From NCBI GenBank assembly GCA_965277595.1, contig CBDIDH010000002.1, positions 744,001 through 808,000 of the forward strand: a DNA stretch of 64,000 nucleotides, in the 5' to 3' direction. The position numbers and the translations under genes are program-made. The notes below the pieces were generated by a model. That model made no database searches, was not told where the DNA came from, and worked only from the letters and a program-made list of their open reading frames with translations. Source of the stretch: CBDIDH01 sp965277595. GTDB lineage: Bacteria > Planctomycetota > Planctomycetia > Isosphaerales > Isosphaeraceae. Shown piece after piece: positions 54,908 through 63,999 of this stretch. The stretch's first letter is position 1. Each line of letters opens with the position of its first letter.

Positions 54908-56359
54908 GGGTGCGCCAATGGATTCTGGCATCCTGCCTCGCAGGCGGTTATAAAGCGGGTCTTGGTACATAAAAATCATGCCTCACGGATGTCGCACCCA
55001 TGCTCCCTTCCGATCTCGATTCCCTCACCCCGGTGCAGCGTCTGATCGTCGAGCAAGCGTTCGTGCTGGCCAAGGAACTGGAGTTGGCCGCCGATTCCGC
55101 TCCCCAAGGACAGGTCATTGACCGTCGTGAGTCCTTGTTGCTGGGCAAGGGCCGAGATTTCTTGAGAAGGATCCTGGAGTCGACACTCCAATCTCGGGCG
55201 GAATCCCTCGAAAAAAAGGGGGCGCCGCCCGAACTTGCCCGTGTGGCGCGGCGGGGCGGCACAAGGGGAACTCGCCCAAAACGGTGATGACCGCGCTGGA
55301 CGCGGTTGTCATCTGGCGCGTCGATTTCGCCTGCCGGGTCTGTGGGTTGGGGAGCTACTTTGTCGACCGGATTCTCGGCCTGGAAGGATATCTCACCCGA
55401 CAGGCGACGCGACTGATCTGCCTGCTCGGGGGCCGCAATTCCTTCGCCGTTGCCGAGTCTCTGCTGAACGAGTGCCGCGGTTGGAGGGTCAGCGACGAGC
55501 GGATCCGCCAGGCGTGCGAGTCGGAGTCGACACGCATTGCCGCGTTTCGGGCGAACTCGCCGACGATCGCCAAGGTCTTCACCGAAGCCGCCGGGGATGT
55601 CGAGTTCCAGGCCGACGCCGCCAAGGTCAACACGATCGGGGGCGGGCGCGACATGAAGATCGGCATCTTCGCCCGCCGCGAGCGTGGCGAACCGGCCACG
55701 CCCGCGCAATGGGACGAACGCCACCTTCCCGCCCCGACGACGCGAGTCGCGTGCGCCGCCATCGAAGCCATCGACGATTTTGCCCCGCGATGAAGCCAAT
55801 GGGGGCCCGGCTGGCGATCGGGGACCTGACCAAGATCACGGTTCTGGGCGACGGCGCCGAATGGATTTGGAACGCCGCGTCGCGCCAGTTCGGCGGCTGT
55901 CACCAGGTTCTCGATATTTACCACGCCGCCGAGCACATCGCCGCCGCCGCCAAACGCCGGTTCGGAGAAGGGACCGCGGCGACCGAGTGGCTAGACCGGG
56001 GCCGCGGGCGGCTGTTGTTCGATGGCTGGGTCGGCCTCTGCGACCACCTGGGCCAAACGCTGGAGACAGACAACAGCCCGGACGGCCGCGCGACGCTGGA
56101 TGAACTGACGAGCTATTTCGCCACCCACACCGAACATCTCAACTACTGCCATCGCCTCTCCACCGGGCAATCGATCGGCAGCGGGATGGTCGAAGGCGCG
56201 GCCAAAAACCTGATCGGCAAACGCCTCAAGCAGACCGGTGCCCGTTGGGATATTGGGAATGTCAACGACATGGCCCAGTTGTGTTGTCTTACGTACAGTA
56301 ACCATTGGGACCTTTATCGGGCGTCTCCCAACTGACCGCCAAAATCCATTGGCGCACCC
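54908..56359 (+). mobile_element. ISKra4-type element, left copy
   Basis: About 1.45 kb bounded by GGGTGCGCCAATGGATT and its reverse complement. It holds a transposase in three frames. The outside left flank is TGGTCATCG (54899-54907); the right flank begins CCGCCCGGG. The two flanks are not direct repeats of each other, but the left flank matches, in inverted orientation, the inside flank of the right copy (60777-60785). Confidence 0.8.
55000..56335 (+). CDS. ISKra4-family transposase in three overlapping frames
   Basis: Part 1 (55000-55287) is a helical N-terminus. A run of seven A at 55211-55217 permits a -1 slip into part 2, which then gives a Cys pair (TCPCGAAGRHKG) and CRVCGLGSYFVDRILGLEGY. 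Part 2 stops with TGA at 55791-55793, and part 3 starts at ATG 55790 with the ATGA overlap. Part 3 carries VLGDGAEWIWNAASRQF, QVLDIYHAAEHIA and the GSGMVEGAAKNLIGKRLKQTGARW block diagnostic of ISKra4-type enzymes, ending at 56335. The other copy has the same frame breaks, so they are a feature of this element and not new mutations. Whether the three parts make one protein by two shifts or two or three proteins is open. Confidence 0.8.
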
Positions 56360-56559
56360 CCGCCCGGGGACTGGTCTAGTCGAAATTCCGAGGATTGGCC
56401 ATACTGCCCGCGGACGCCCCTTCTGAGGACAAGCACCGGTTTTCTGATCTCGACGGCCCGTGTCGGCGACTCGATTCGCCTGGGCCGGTCCCCGCGCGGG
56501 TCCAGGGATGGACCCGGGTCGGACGGGCCGGCGGCTCGCACAGGACAGGAGTGTCAGGG

Positions 56560-57297
56560 ATGAGACCGCTCCGACAGTTCCGGCCCCTTGGATTGGTGCC
56601 CTTGGAAGATCGCGTGGTCCTCAGCCAGGTCTCGCCGATCGCCCCAACCGTCAAGCCGGTCGTAGTGAATTACTCGATCCCGAACCCCGACAACGTCGTC
56701 AAGGGGAACGTCGGCAACTTTCACGGCCAGACGATCGCCCAGACGATCCAGGCGGGAAATCCGGTCTTCGAGGAGATCACCTCGAATTTCACGAACGGGT
56801 CGGCCCAGAATGAAACCCGGCTGATCGTGCCCAACAAGAGCACGAATACCGTCACTACCACCCGGGCCATTAACCTCAGGAATAACCAGGGTTACGAGAA
56901 GATCGTTGACGTCGCGACCACGACCGGCACGTCCTCGACGGGCACGACGATCCTGCACAACATCACGACCACCCTGCCCGGTGGCGGCATCGAGACCGAG
57001 GTGGAGACCGAACTCGTTGAGAGCGGCAAGACCCTCTTGAAGGGAACGATCACCCTGCCTGGCGGCAGTACCGAGAGCTATACCGCCTCGGTCACGACCA
57101 TGGGCAACAAGACGACGACCGACAAGACCCTGATCGACGCCGAGGGGTTCACCACGCATACCGTCTCGGTCGTCACGATGAAGAGTGAGCTGAGCCAGAG
57201 CACGACCTTGACGACAACCTATCCCGACGGCATGTCGACGAAGTCGATCTCGAACACGTATGACCTGCGGCTCTTACCTCCGTCGACCCTGACCTGA
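56560..57297 (+). CDS. Exported LEDR-motif protein, first of a tandem pair
   Basis: 245 residues from ATG 56560, with CAGGAGTGTCAGGG upstream, which is nearly the same as before the next gene. N-terminus RPLRQFRPLGLVPLEDRVVLSQV is a planctomycete LEPR-like export motif. The rest is a Thr/Ser-rich beta-type sequence with GxTIxQxIQAGxPVFEEITSxF and repeats such as NxTTTLPGGGIETEVE. No catalytic motif. Probably a small surface or secreted protein. Its neighbour is a paralogue. Confidence 0.78.
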   Translation: MRPLRQFRPLGLVPLEDRVVLSQVSPIAPTVKPVVVNYSIPNPDNVVKGNVGNFHGQTIAQTIQAGNPVFEEITSNFTNGSAQNETRLIVPNKSTNTVTTTRAINLRNNQGYEKIVDVATTTGTSSTGTTILHNITTTLPGGGIETEVETELVESGKTLLKGTITLPGGSTESYTASVTTMGNKTTTDKTLIDAEGFTTHTVSVVTMKSELSQSTTLTTTYPDGMSTKSISNTYDLRLLPPSTLT

Positions 57298-57436
57298 TCG
57301 GAGAAACCGGAGAATTCGTCAAAGCGGCAAGGTCGTCGCGACCGATACTTCGGGAACGGGGACAGAGGCCCAAACGGTGAACGGAGCCAGCCGGAAAGTC
57401 CCCAGGTCGATCTCAGGGATCGCAGGAGTGTCCGGG

Positions 57437-58195
57437 ATGAAACCGCCTCGACAGTTCCGCCCCCTCGCGCCGGTCGCGCTGGAAGACCGGATCGCGCTCA
57501 GTGGCGTCTCGGCCGCGCACGCCGTGTCGGCCTCGGCATCGGCCCGCGCAGGGACGAGTGCGCAGGTGCAGACGACGTCCGGTTCGACTCCGACGTTCGC
57601 CTTGAACATTGCCGGCACGATCGCCGCGGGTCTGCCCGTTTACGAACAGACGACGGTCCGGTACAACGACGGATCGACGCAGACGGGCACCACGCTGATC
57701 ATTCCCAACAACACCAACAGCAGCACCGAGACGACGTCGGTTCTGAACCTCCGCAACAACGGCGGGACCGAGACCGTCGATGATTTCTCGTATCTGGCGG
57801 TGACGGGCAACACGGTGAAGGTGACCACGACCTACCTGCCCGACGGCTCGATCCAGACGACGAACCAGACCTTTCAGGCCCAGGGGAACACGACCCTGAT
57901 CGCCGGGGCGATCAAGGACGACACCGGGGTCAGCTCGATCTCGGGCAGCACGACCGTTCGCGGCCGGGTCACGATCACCGACAAGACCGTCACCGGCCCG
58001 ACCGGCCAGGTGTCGAAGGACCATATTGTCACCGTGCAGCACGGTGAACTCAAACAGACGGTGACCGATACCCAGACCCTGCCCAGTGGCAAGCGTCAGG
58101 TCACGCGGTCGACCGAGACGATTGTCCGGCTCGCCCTGCCGAAGAACCTCGTCCAGGCGCCCGGGGCCTCGGCGACACCGCCGACGATTGCCTGA
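57437..58195 (+). CDS. Exported LEDR-motif protein, second of a tandem pair
   Basis: 252 residues from ATG 57437, preceded by GCAGGAGTGTCCGGG as in the first gene. N-terminus KPPRQFRPLAPVALEDRIALSGV. The body shares the same plan with the upstream paralogue: AGTIAAGLPVYEQTTVRYNDGSTQTGTTLIIPNN, LNLRNNGGTE, TTYLPDGSIQT, then DKTVTGPTGQ. The pair arose by tandem duplication and diverged. Function unknown. Confidence 0.78.
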   Translation: MKPPRQFRPLAPVALEDRIALSGVSAAHAVSASASARAGTSAQVQTTSGSTPTFALNIAGTIAAGLPVYEQTTVRYNDGSTQTGTTLIIPNNTNSSTETTSVLNLRNNGGTETVDDFSYLAVTGNTVKVTTTYLPDGSIQTTNQTFQAQGNTTLIAGAIKDDTGVSSISGSTTVRGRVTITDKTVTGPTGQVSKDHIVTVQHGELKQTVTDTQTLPSGKRQVTRSTETIVRLALPKNLVQAPGASATPPTIA

Positions 58196-58414
58196 GGCGA
58201 GCGTTGTTACGTGGCGTTCCGCGGGTGGATCGACCAGATCCGGGAGTCGGGGCTGGACCTCTTGTACTGTACGGCATGCGCGGGCCTGGCGGAACTCCCT
58301 CGGCTCGTGGGCTCTCCCCGTCGTTTGGTGCCCCGATGGTCCCACTGGTCTACCACCCCCACTACAACATCACGGCCTTCGGGCTGGAGCGTCTGCACCC
58401 TTTCGATAGCCGGG

Positions 58415-59047
58415 TCAGCCGAAGTGAACGGCGGCACGTTGCTCGATGCTGAGACGAGCCGCCTCGAAGAGGGCCAGCCAGACGAGCCGCTCGATCCAGA
58501 ACGGCCCCCCGTTCTTCTCGTCTTCCTCGGCTATCGAGGCAGCGTCGGCATCACTCAGCTTGCCGTCATGCAGCACGATCCCCAGTGGTGCTGCAACGAG
58601 CTTCAACTCGTCCAGGAGGCGCACGCTCGAACCGATGCCCGCCCCGGCGATCCCGTCGCCCGCAAGAACCTCCGGGAAGTCGATCGGGACGTAGTATCCC
58701 TCGCAGTCCGAGTGCCAGAGGAGGTGGTGCCTGGGCGAGCCGACCTCTTCCAGCACGGGATCATGCGCGGGGCTCTCGCCCTCTGCCAGAGGGGCCGGAA
58801 CCTGATCGGGCTGGGCGATCCGCCTCGCATGGAAGCGTCGGAGGTAGTGGAGGAACGAGTAAGGGAAGCCGTTGATCCCGGTTCGATCGTCGAACTCGGG
58901 AAGCGATGTTGGTTCGTGATGGTCAGGCAGCCCATTCCGGCGAAGCACCTCATTGATCACATCGAAATCGGCCCCCACGGCTTCGACGGTTTCGAGGTCA
59001 TTCTCTGCGAGGTCGGCAAGGATGCCCACTGTAATGGCAAGTCCCAC
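58415..59047 (-). CDS. Hypothetical protein with SDCEGYYVPIDF motif
   Basis: 210 residues, cytoplasmic by appearance. After MGLAITVGILADLAENDLE the central part has LHYLRRFHARRIAQ, then HLLWHSDCEGYYVPIDFPEVL, which I know as a recurring motif in uncharacterised bacterial proteins. A helical C-terminus contains FWIERLVWLALFEAARLSIEQ. No fold assigned. It lies convergent with the LEDR pair. Confidence 0.7.
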   Translation of the reverse strand: MGLAITVGILADLAENDLETVEAVGADFDVINEVLRRNGLPDHHEPTSLPEFDDRTGINGFPYSFLHYLRRFHARRIAQPDQVPAPLAEGESPAHDPVLEEVGSPRHHLLWHSDCEGYYVPIDFPEVLAGDGIAGAGIGSSVRLLDELKLVAAPLGIVLHDGKLSDADAASIAEEDEKNGGPFWIERLVWLALFEAARLSIEQRAAVHFG

Positions 59048-59080
59048 AGAAGCTCCTAAGACCGACCTTGCCCCGTCCGT

Positions 59081-59518
59081 TTATTTTTCGGGCTTGAGCT
59101 GGATCAGATACGACTCTTTCTCGACCGTCTTGAACTCGTCGGGGCGTCCGTCGGCGCTGGGCAGGGCGACGCAGAAGATAAGGCGGTCGCCATCAAACTT
59201 GTAGATGCCCCGGGCCGTCTTGCCCGCGCTATCGTCGGGGCCGAGCTTGATGGTGAAATCGGCCGTCGGCAGCGGGTTCGCCCTGTCGTCGACAGCGATC
59301 GTGCAGGTGTATTCCAGGCCATTGGCGCTGACCTTGACGGTATCGCCCTTGATGACCCAGTGGTGATCGATGCCGTCGTCACCGGCGTTGACCCAGGTGC
59401 CCTGCATCTTCTTGAGGTCGCCGGTCACCTTCTCGTCATCGGCCGTCACCAGGCCGGGGGCCGTGAACGCGGCCAGGACCGCCAGAACCGCTGCGCGTCG
59501 TGTCAACATGGTTGTCAT
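59081..59518 (-). CDS. TIGR03067-domain protein, exported
   Basis: 145 residues. Signal peptide RRAAVLAVLAAFTAPGLVTA. The mature part fits the TIGR03067 domain: DLKKMQGTWVNAGDDG, WVIKGDTVKVSANGLEYTC, and IYKFDGDRLIFCVALPSADGRPDEF. The domain occurs in many copies in planctomycetes and forms a beta-barrel-like unit; function unknown. Transcribed in the minus direction. Confidence 0.88.
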   Translation of the reverse strand: MTTMLTRRAAVLAVLAAFTAPGLVTADDEKVTGDLKKMQGTWVNAGDDGIDHHWVIKGDTVKVSANGLEYTCTIAVDDRANPLPTADFTIKLGPDDSAGKTARGIYKFDGDRLIFCVALPSADGRPDEFKTVEKESYLIQLKPEK

Positions 59519-59891
59519 CTACCTCGTATCGTCTCGCCGTCTCAACCCTCCCGTCGCTCAAGGATTGGAACACGCCCGGAGGCTGTCGGCAAGGGACCAG
59601 CCGCTCGGCCGGTTCGTCGCCGCGCTGATGCTGGGAATTCTTGATATCAGGGCTGTTGCCGTGTGAATTCGATGACCAATGGCCAATGACCAATCATGGA
59701 AAATCGGCTGCCAGGGCGATTGCCGATGCTTCACATGATAACTTTAGTCATTGGTCATCGATCATGCCCGAGGGAAAGGCCAACCGGCCACGATCGCAAG
59801 GAGCCTTGTCGCGGACGACCGATCGTGGTCACGATGGGGATTGGATTGGGTCGAACCGGTTGGGATTGAAACGCAAGGTCGAGGCGGCGGC
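59519..59891. other. Divergent intergenic region with a heptamer repeat
   Basis: 373 bp between the divergent TIGR03067 and peptidase genes. It contains the A7 heptamer site. The rest shows no gene. Confidence 0.45.
59672..59765. repeat. Heptamer inverted repeat, ATGACCR family (site A7)
   Basis: ATGACCA-ATGGCCA-ATGACCA is followed after about 55 nt by GTCATT-GGTCATC-GATCAT. The loop is longer and the arms less complete than at other sites. Confidence 0.7.
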
Positions 59892-60782
59892 ATGCCGGGC
59901 GAGTCGAGAGGTCGGCAAGCGAGCAGAGCCGGGACCGGCCTACTGGCGGTTGCGCTGACGCTCTGCGCGGGGATCGCGGCGGGGCAAGGTCGAGACAAAG
60001 ACAGGACGCCGACGAACGGCGATGACCTCGTGTTCCGCCCGACGGTGATCGTTCGCAAGGGAGACGGTCAGGGAAGCGGCACGATCATCGCCTCGGTCGC
60101 GGGCGAAACGCTGATCCTGACCGCGGCGCACGTGGTTCGCGAGGCGGGGCCGATCGGCGTCGAGCTTCATCGCTACAACCTGGGCGTCGAACGCGTGATG
60201 CCGCCGGGGGGCTGGCCGGTCACCCTGCCCGGTGAAGTGGCCGCGACCGATCCGGCCGGTGATGTCGCCCTGGTCCGGGTTCAAGGCCGCCCCGCCCTCC
60301 CCTTCGTGGCCCGGCTCGGAGCCGTCGGCGATCAGCCGAAGCGAGGGGCGATCGTCACCTCGGTGGGGATCGACAAGGGCCAAAAGCTGGAATGCTGGTC
60401 GACGCGCGTCCGGGGCGACGTCTGGTTCGCGCTCGCCTCGAAGAAGCCAGGGTCGAAACCGAGGCGGACCGAGTCCCAATTTCAGGCGCCCGCGAGCGCC
60501 CGCGACGGCCAGTCGCTCGACCCCGGCGGTCGCCCTTTTCTCTTGACGGTGCGCCCTCCCGAGCGCGGCCGATCGGGAGGCGGGTTGTTCCTCGACGGCC
60601 GGAACCTTGTCCTCGTCGGCGTCTGTGTCGGACGGGTCGAGGCCGAGACCGTGAAGGGTCAGGCTATCGGCGTCTTCGCCTCGGCCGAGACCGTCCGCCG
60701 CCTCCTTCGCGAGCACGACCTGGAGTCCCTCGTCGCTCGGTCCGAGGCCGCCCGGGAACAGGCTGGGAACCGCGAACGATGA
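59892..60782 (+). CDS. Exported trypsin-like serine peptidase
   Basis: 296 residues from ATG 59892; the frame is open 47 codons upstream, but this start gives a signal peptide (AGTGLLAVALTLCAGIAAGQ). The chymotrypsin-fold triad is visible: His in ILTAAHVVREAG, Asp in DPAGDVALVRVQ, and Ser in GRSGGGLFLDG (GxSGGG type). No PDZ domain follows, so it is unlike full HtrA. The stop codon TGA overlaps the CGATGACCA flank of the ISKra4 copy that starts at 60786. Confidence 0.9.
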   Translation: MPGESRGRQASRAGTGLLAVALTLCAGIAAGQGRDKDRTPTNGDDLVFRPTVIVRKGDGQGSGTIIASVAGETLILTAAHVVREAGPIGVELHRYNLGVERVMPPGGWPVTLPGEVAATDPAGDVALVRVQGRPALPFVARLGAVGDQPKRGAIVTSVGIDKGQKLECWSTRVRGDVWFALASKKPGSKPRRTESQFQAPASARDGQSLDPGGRPFLLTVRPPERGRSGGGLFLDGRNLVLVGVCVGRVEAETVKGQAIGVFASAETVRRLLREHDLESLVARSEAAREQAGNRER

Positions 60783-60901
60783 CCAGGGTGCGCCAATGGA
60801 TTTTGGCGGTCAGTTGGGAGACGTCCGATAAAGGTCCCAATGGTTAGGAGTCGGGCAGAAATAAGTTGACAAATTTTATGCTCTCCGCCTTCCCAGTATC
60901 G

Positions 60902-61354
60902 TTACGGCTGATCGCCCACTCTCTGCCTGATCTCCTTGTGCACCATCGCTCTCGTTAGTCGGCCTTCATGTAGCATCTTCCTGATGCCATCAAGGCTGTT
61001 GCACGCCTCCAGCCAGGGGATCGCTACTTCAACAATGCCGGTCACGATGATCATCTTGCGATCCTCTTCGACTACCGTCGAGTTCTCCATATCGAGGGCC
61101 TTGCTGAGACCCTCGCCCGAAATCGACTCGAGACGGATTCGGACGTGACAATGATGCTCTTTCGGTGCTACAGACTCGCCGACTGCTTTGAGCCATATGC
61201 CCAGATTGATGTAGAAGCTGTACCCATATTGCGACTTCTGGAGATTCACTACAAGCACGGTCTCCGGGCGGTCGGAATACCAACTGCCTGCTGCCTTCTT
61301 GAAGCCTTGCTCACGGAGCGTTTTGTCGAACAGTGCTCTGATCGGCTCACTCAT
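60902..61354 (-). CDS. DUF4304-like passenger protein inside the ISAzo13 element
   Basis: 150 residues from ATG 61354, which overlaps the transposase stop as ATGA, so it should be translated by coupling. The family match is by recognition: SEPIRALFDKTLREQGFKKA, WYSDRPETVLVVNLQKSQYG, and YSFYINLGIWL, as in DUF4304 proteins. It has a soluble alpha/beta composition and no membrane or signal segment. DUF4304 proteins are small, widespread and of unknown function. It lies between the transposase gene and the element's right-hand terminal repeat, so it moves with the element. A regulator, host-benefit or immunity-type role are possibilities. Confidence 0.75.
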   Translation of the reverse strand: MSEPIRALFDKTLREQGFKKAAGSWYSDRPETVLVVNLQKSQYGYSFYINLGIWLKAVGESVAPKEHHCHVRIRLESISGEGLSKALDMENSTVVEEDRKMIIVTGIVEVAIPWLEACNSLDGIRKMLHEGRLTRAMVHKEIRQRVGDQP

Positions 61355-62673
61355 GGTGCCTCGTGCCCTCGCCCCGGGTTTGTGGATCGGGCCTTGCCAC
61401 CTTTCCGCCGAATTGCCGCCTCGTCCTTCGGTGAGATCGTGTAATTCCACTCGCCATGGAAGGCATCCCGCTCGATGCTCACCGCTGCGAGTTGCTCGTC
61501 GCTGACCTTGATGCCGATCTCATAAGGATTCGAGTCGAGTTCGGCCCTGATCCGCAGCCCGGCCTCCGTCCGAGTGTTGCCGATCAAGCTGACGATCACG
61601 CCCAGGCTCCGTAACGGTCGCCCCCGCCAGTTCTCGGTGATGTGGCAGAACATCTGGTGCTCGATCTTGTTCCACTTGCTTGTCCCCGGAGGGAAGTGGC
61701 ACACCTTGACCCGCAAGCCGGTCGCATCGGCCAACCCCTGCACGGCGACCTTCCACAGCCTGATCCGGCTGCCGTTGCTCCCGCCGCCATCGGCGGTGAC
61801 CAACAATTCCTGGGCCTTGGGGTAGACTTTCGAGCCCATGTTATCCCACCACCGCCGTAACGACTCCACGGCGAAGTAGGCGGTATCGTGATCGATCCCG
61901 ACGCTGACCCACCCCTGGTTGGCCGTCATGTCATAGACGCCGTAGGGGATCGCCTTGCCCAATTCCTTGTCCATGAAGTCGTGGACTTGCACTTCTTCGG
62001 GTTGGCCCTCTGGCTGCCACTCCCGCCCGCCGTTCTTGAAGTCCCCGACCAGTTCCTTCTTCTTGGTGTCCACCGAGACCACCGGCTGGCCTCGGCTCTG
62101 GAATTGGTTCACTTGGGCGTTGATGTACTCGAACTGGGCATTCCGATCCGGATGCGAGATGCCCTCCCGGGTCTTACGATTGGACTGCAAACTGTAATTG
62201 AGACCTTGCAGCAGCCCGGCTACCGTCCGGTAGCCGATGCTATGACCCTTCTCTTGCAATTGTTCGGCGAGTTTGCGTGTGCTCTTGCACGTCCATCGCA
62301 GAGCAGACTGCGGATCTCCACGAGTCACGGGATCGACCAGCGATTCCAGATCGGCCAGAAGCGTGGGATCATGGTTGACGAGCGGCTTCCGGCCCCCGCC
62401 AGGCCGACGGATACTCCCTATCCGTCCCACCTCGGACTCTGAGCGGCTACCCGATCGGAGTTCCCGAATCCCCAAATCGACTGTGTTATGCGATAGCCCG
62501 GTAGCTGCGACGGCAGCCGCAACTCCTCCCCATCCGATCTCCATGGCTTCGGATGCGGCCCATTGCCGCCGAAGCCTCTCGCTCATGAGAGGGTCGAGCA
62601 GGATGAATTTGCGCCGAAGATGCTCTACAAGTTCTGGATCGGGCATAAAAGCATCAGAGCCCCCTGGTCGCAT
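61351..62673 (-). CDS. ISAzo13-family transposase
   Basis: 440 residues from ATG 62673, or 431 from ATG 62646. N-terminal ERLRRQWAASEAMEIGWGGVAAA and LSHNTVDLGIRELRSG, then IRRPGGGRKP. The RNase H-like core has SVDTKKKELVGDF, VTADGGGSNGSRIRLWK and CHFPPGTSKWNKIEHQMFCHI, which supply D, D and E. Intact with both ends present, so the element may be active. The remnant at 9085-9541 is a distant relative. Confidence 0.92.
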   Translation of the reverse strand: MRPGGSDAFMPDPELVEHLRRKFILLDPLMSERLRRQWAASEAMEIGWGGVAAAVAATGLSHNTVDLGIRELRSGSRSESEVGRIGSIRRPGGGRKPLVNHDPTLLADLESLVDPVTRGDPQSALRWTCKSTRKLAEQLQEKGHSIGYRTVAGLLQGLNYSLQSNRKTREGISHPDRNAQFEYINAQVNQFQSRGQPVVSVDTKKKELVGDFKNGGREWQPEGQPEEVQVHDFMDKELGKAIPYGVYDMTANQGWVSVGIDHDTAYFAVESLRRWWDNMGSKVYPKAQELLVTADGGGSNGSRIRLWKVAVQGLADATGLRVKVCHFPPGTSKWNKIEHQMFCHITENWRGRPLRSLGVIVSLIGNTRTEAGLRIRAELDSNPYEIGIKVSDEQLAAVSIERDAFHGEWNYTISPKDEAAIRRKGGKARSTNPGRGHEAP

Positions 62674-62700
62674 TCTGTCAACTTATTTCTGCCCGAATCC

Positions 62701-63999
62701 TTACTGTACGTAAGACAACACAACTGGGCCATGTCGTTGACATTCCCGACATCCCAACGGGCACCGGTCTGCTTGAGGCGTTTGCCGATCAGGTTTTTGG
62801 CCGCGCCTTCGACCATCCCGCTGCCGATCGATTGCCCGGTGGAGAGGCGATGGCAGTAGTTGAGACGTTCGGTGTGGGTGGCGAAATAGCTCGTCAGTTC
62901 ATCCAGCGTCGCGCGGCCGTCCGGGCTGTTGTCTGTCTCCAGCGTTTGGCCCAGGTGGTCGCAGAGGCCGACCCAGCCATCGAACAACAGCCGCCCGCGG
63001 CCCCGGTCTAGCCACTCGGTCGCCGCGGTCCCTTCTCCGAACCGGCGTTTGGCGGCGGCGGCGATGTGCTCGGCGGCGTGGTAAATATCGAGAACCTGGT
63101 GACAGCCGCCGAACTGGCGCGACGCGGCGTTCCAAATCCATTCGGCGCCGTCGCCCAGAACCGTGATCTTGGTCAGGTCCCCGATCGCCAGCCGGGCCCC
63201 CATTGGCTTCATCGCGGGGCAAAATCGTCGATGGCTTCGATGGCGGCGCACGCGACTCGCGTCGTCGGGGCGGGAAGGTGGCGTTCGTCCCATTGCGCGG
63301 GCGTGGCCGGTTCGCCACGCTCGCGGCGGGCGAAGATGCCGATCTTCATGTCGCGCCCGCCCCCGATCGTGTTGACCTTGGCGGCGTCGGCCTGGAACTC
63401 GACATCCCCGGCGGCTTCGGTGAAGACCTTGGCGATCGTCGGCGAGTTCGCCCGAAACGCGGCAATGCGTGTCGACTCCGACTCGCACGCCTGGCGGATC
63501 CGCTCGTCGCTGACCCTCCAACCGCGGCACTCGTTCAGCAGAGACTCGGCAACGGCGAAGGAATTGCGGCCCCCGAGCAGGCAGATCAGTCGCGTCGCCT
63601 GTCGGGTGAGATATCCTTCCAGGCCGAGAATCCGGTCGACAAAGTAGCTCCCCAACCCACAGACCCGGCAGGCGAAATCGACGCGCCAGATGACAACCGC
63701 GTCCAGCGCGGTCATCACCGTTTTGGGCGAGTTCCCCTTGTGCCGCCCCGCCCCGCCACACGGGCAAGTTCGGGCGGCGCCCCCTTTTTTTCGAGGGATT
63801 CCGCCCGAGATTGGAGTGTCGACTCCAGGATCCTTCTCAAGAAATCTCGGCCCTTGCCCAGCAACAAGGACTCACGACGGTCAATGACCTGTCCTTGGGG
63901 AGCGGAATCGGCGGCCAACTCCAGTTCCTTGGCCAGCACGAACGCTTGCTCGACGATCAGACGCTGCACCGGGGTGAGGGAATCGAGATCGGAAGGGAG
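62701..63999 (-). pseudogene. ISKra4-family transposase, right copy, interrupted by ISAzo13
   Basis: Same three-part layout as the left copy: part 1 runs from just beyond the window to 63715, part 2 is 63718-63209, part 3 begins at ATG 63212 and is broken at 62701 by ISAzo13 after CCLTYS. The frame then runs into the ISAzo13 end to a new stop near 62625, replacing the last residues. Three or so substitutions separate it from the left copy (for example ARWDV against ARWDI). The start codon is just outside the window. Confidence 0.8.

Larger units (their letters stand above)
60847..62700 (-). mobile_element. ISAzo13-family element with passenger gene, inserted in the ISKra4 copy
   Basis: 1854 bp. 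The ends are GGAGTCGGGCAGAAATAAGT... at 60847 and its inverted counterpart ending GCCCGAATCC at 62700, matching over about 25 bp with one base difference. It is flanked by TTA on both sides (60844-60846 and 62701-62703); the uninterrupted ISKra4 copy has a single TTA at that place, so this is a 3-bp target duplication. It contains the transposase gene and a DUF4304-type gene overlapping it. Confidence 0.88.
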
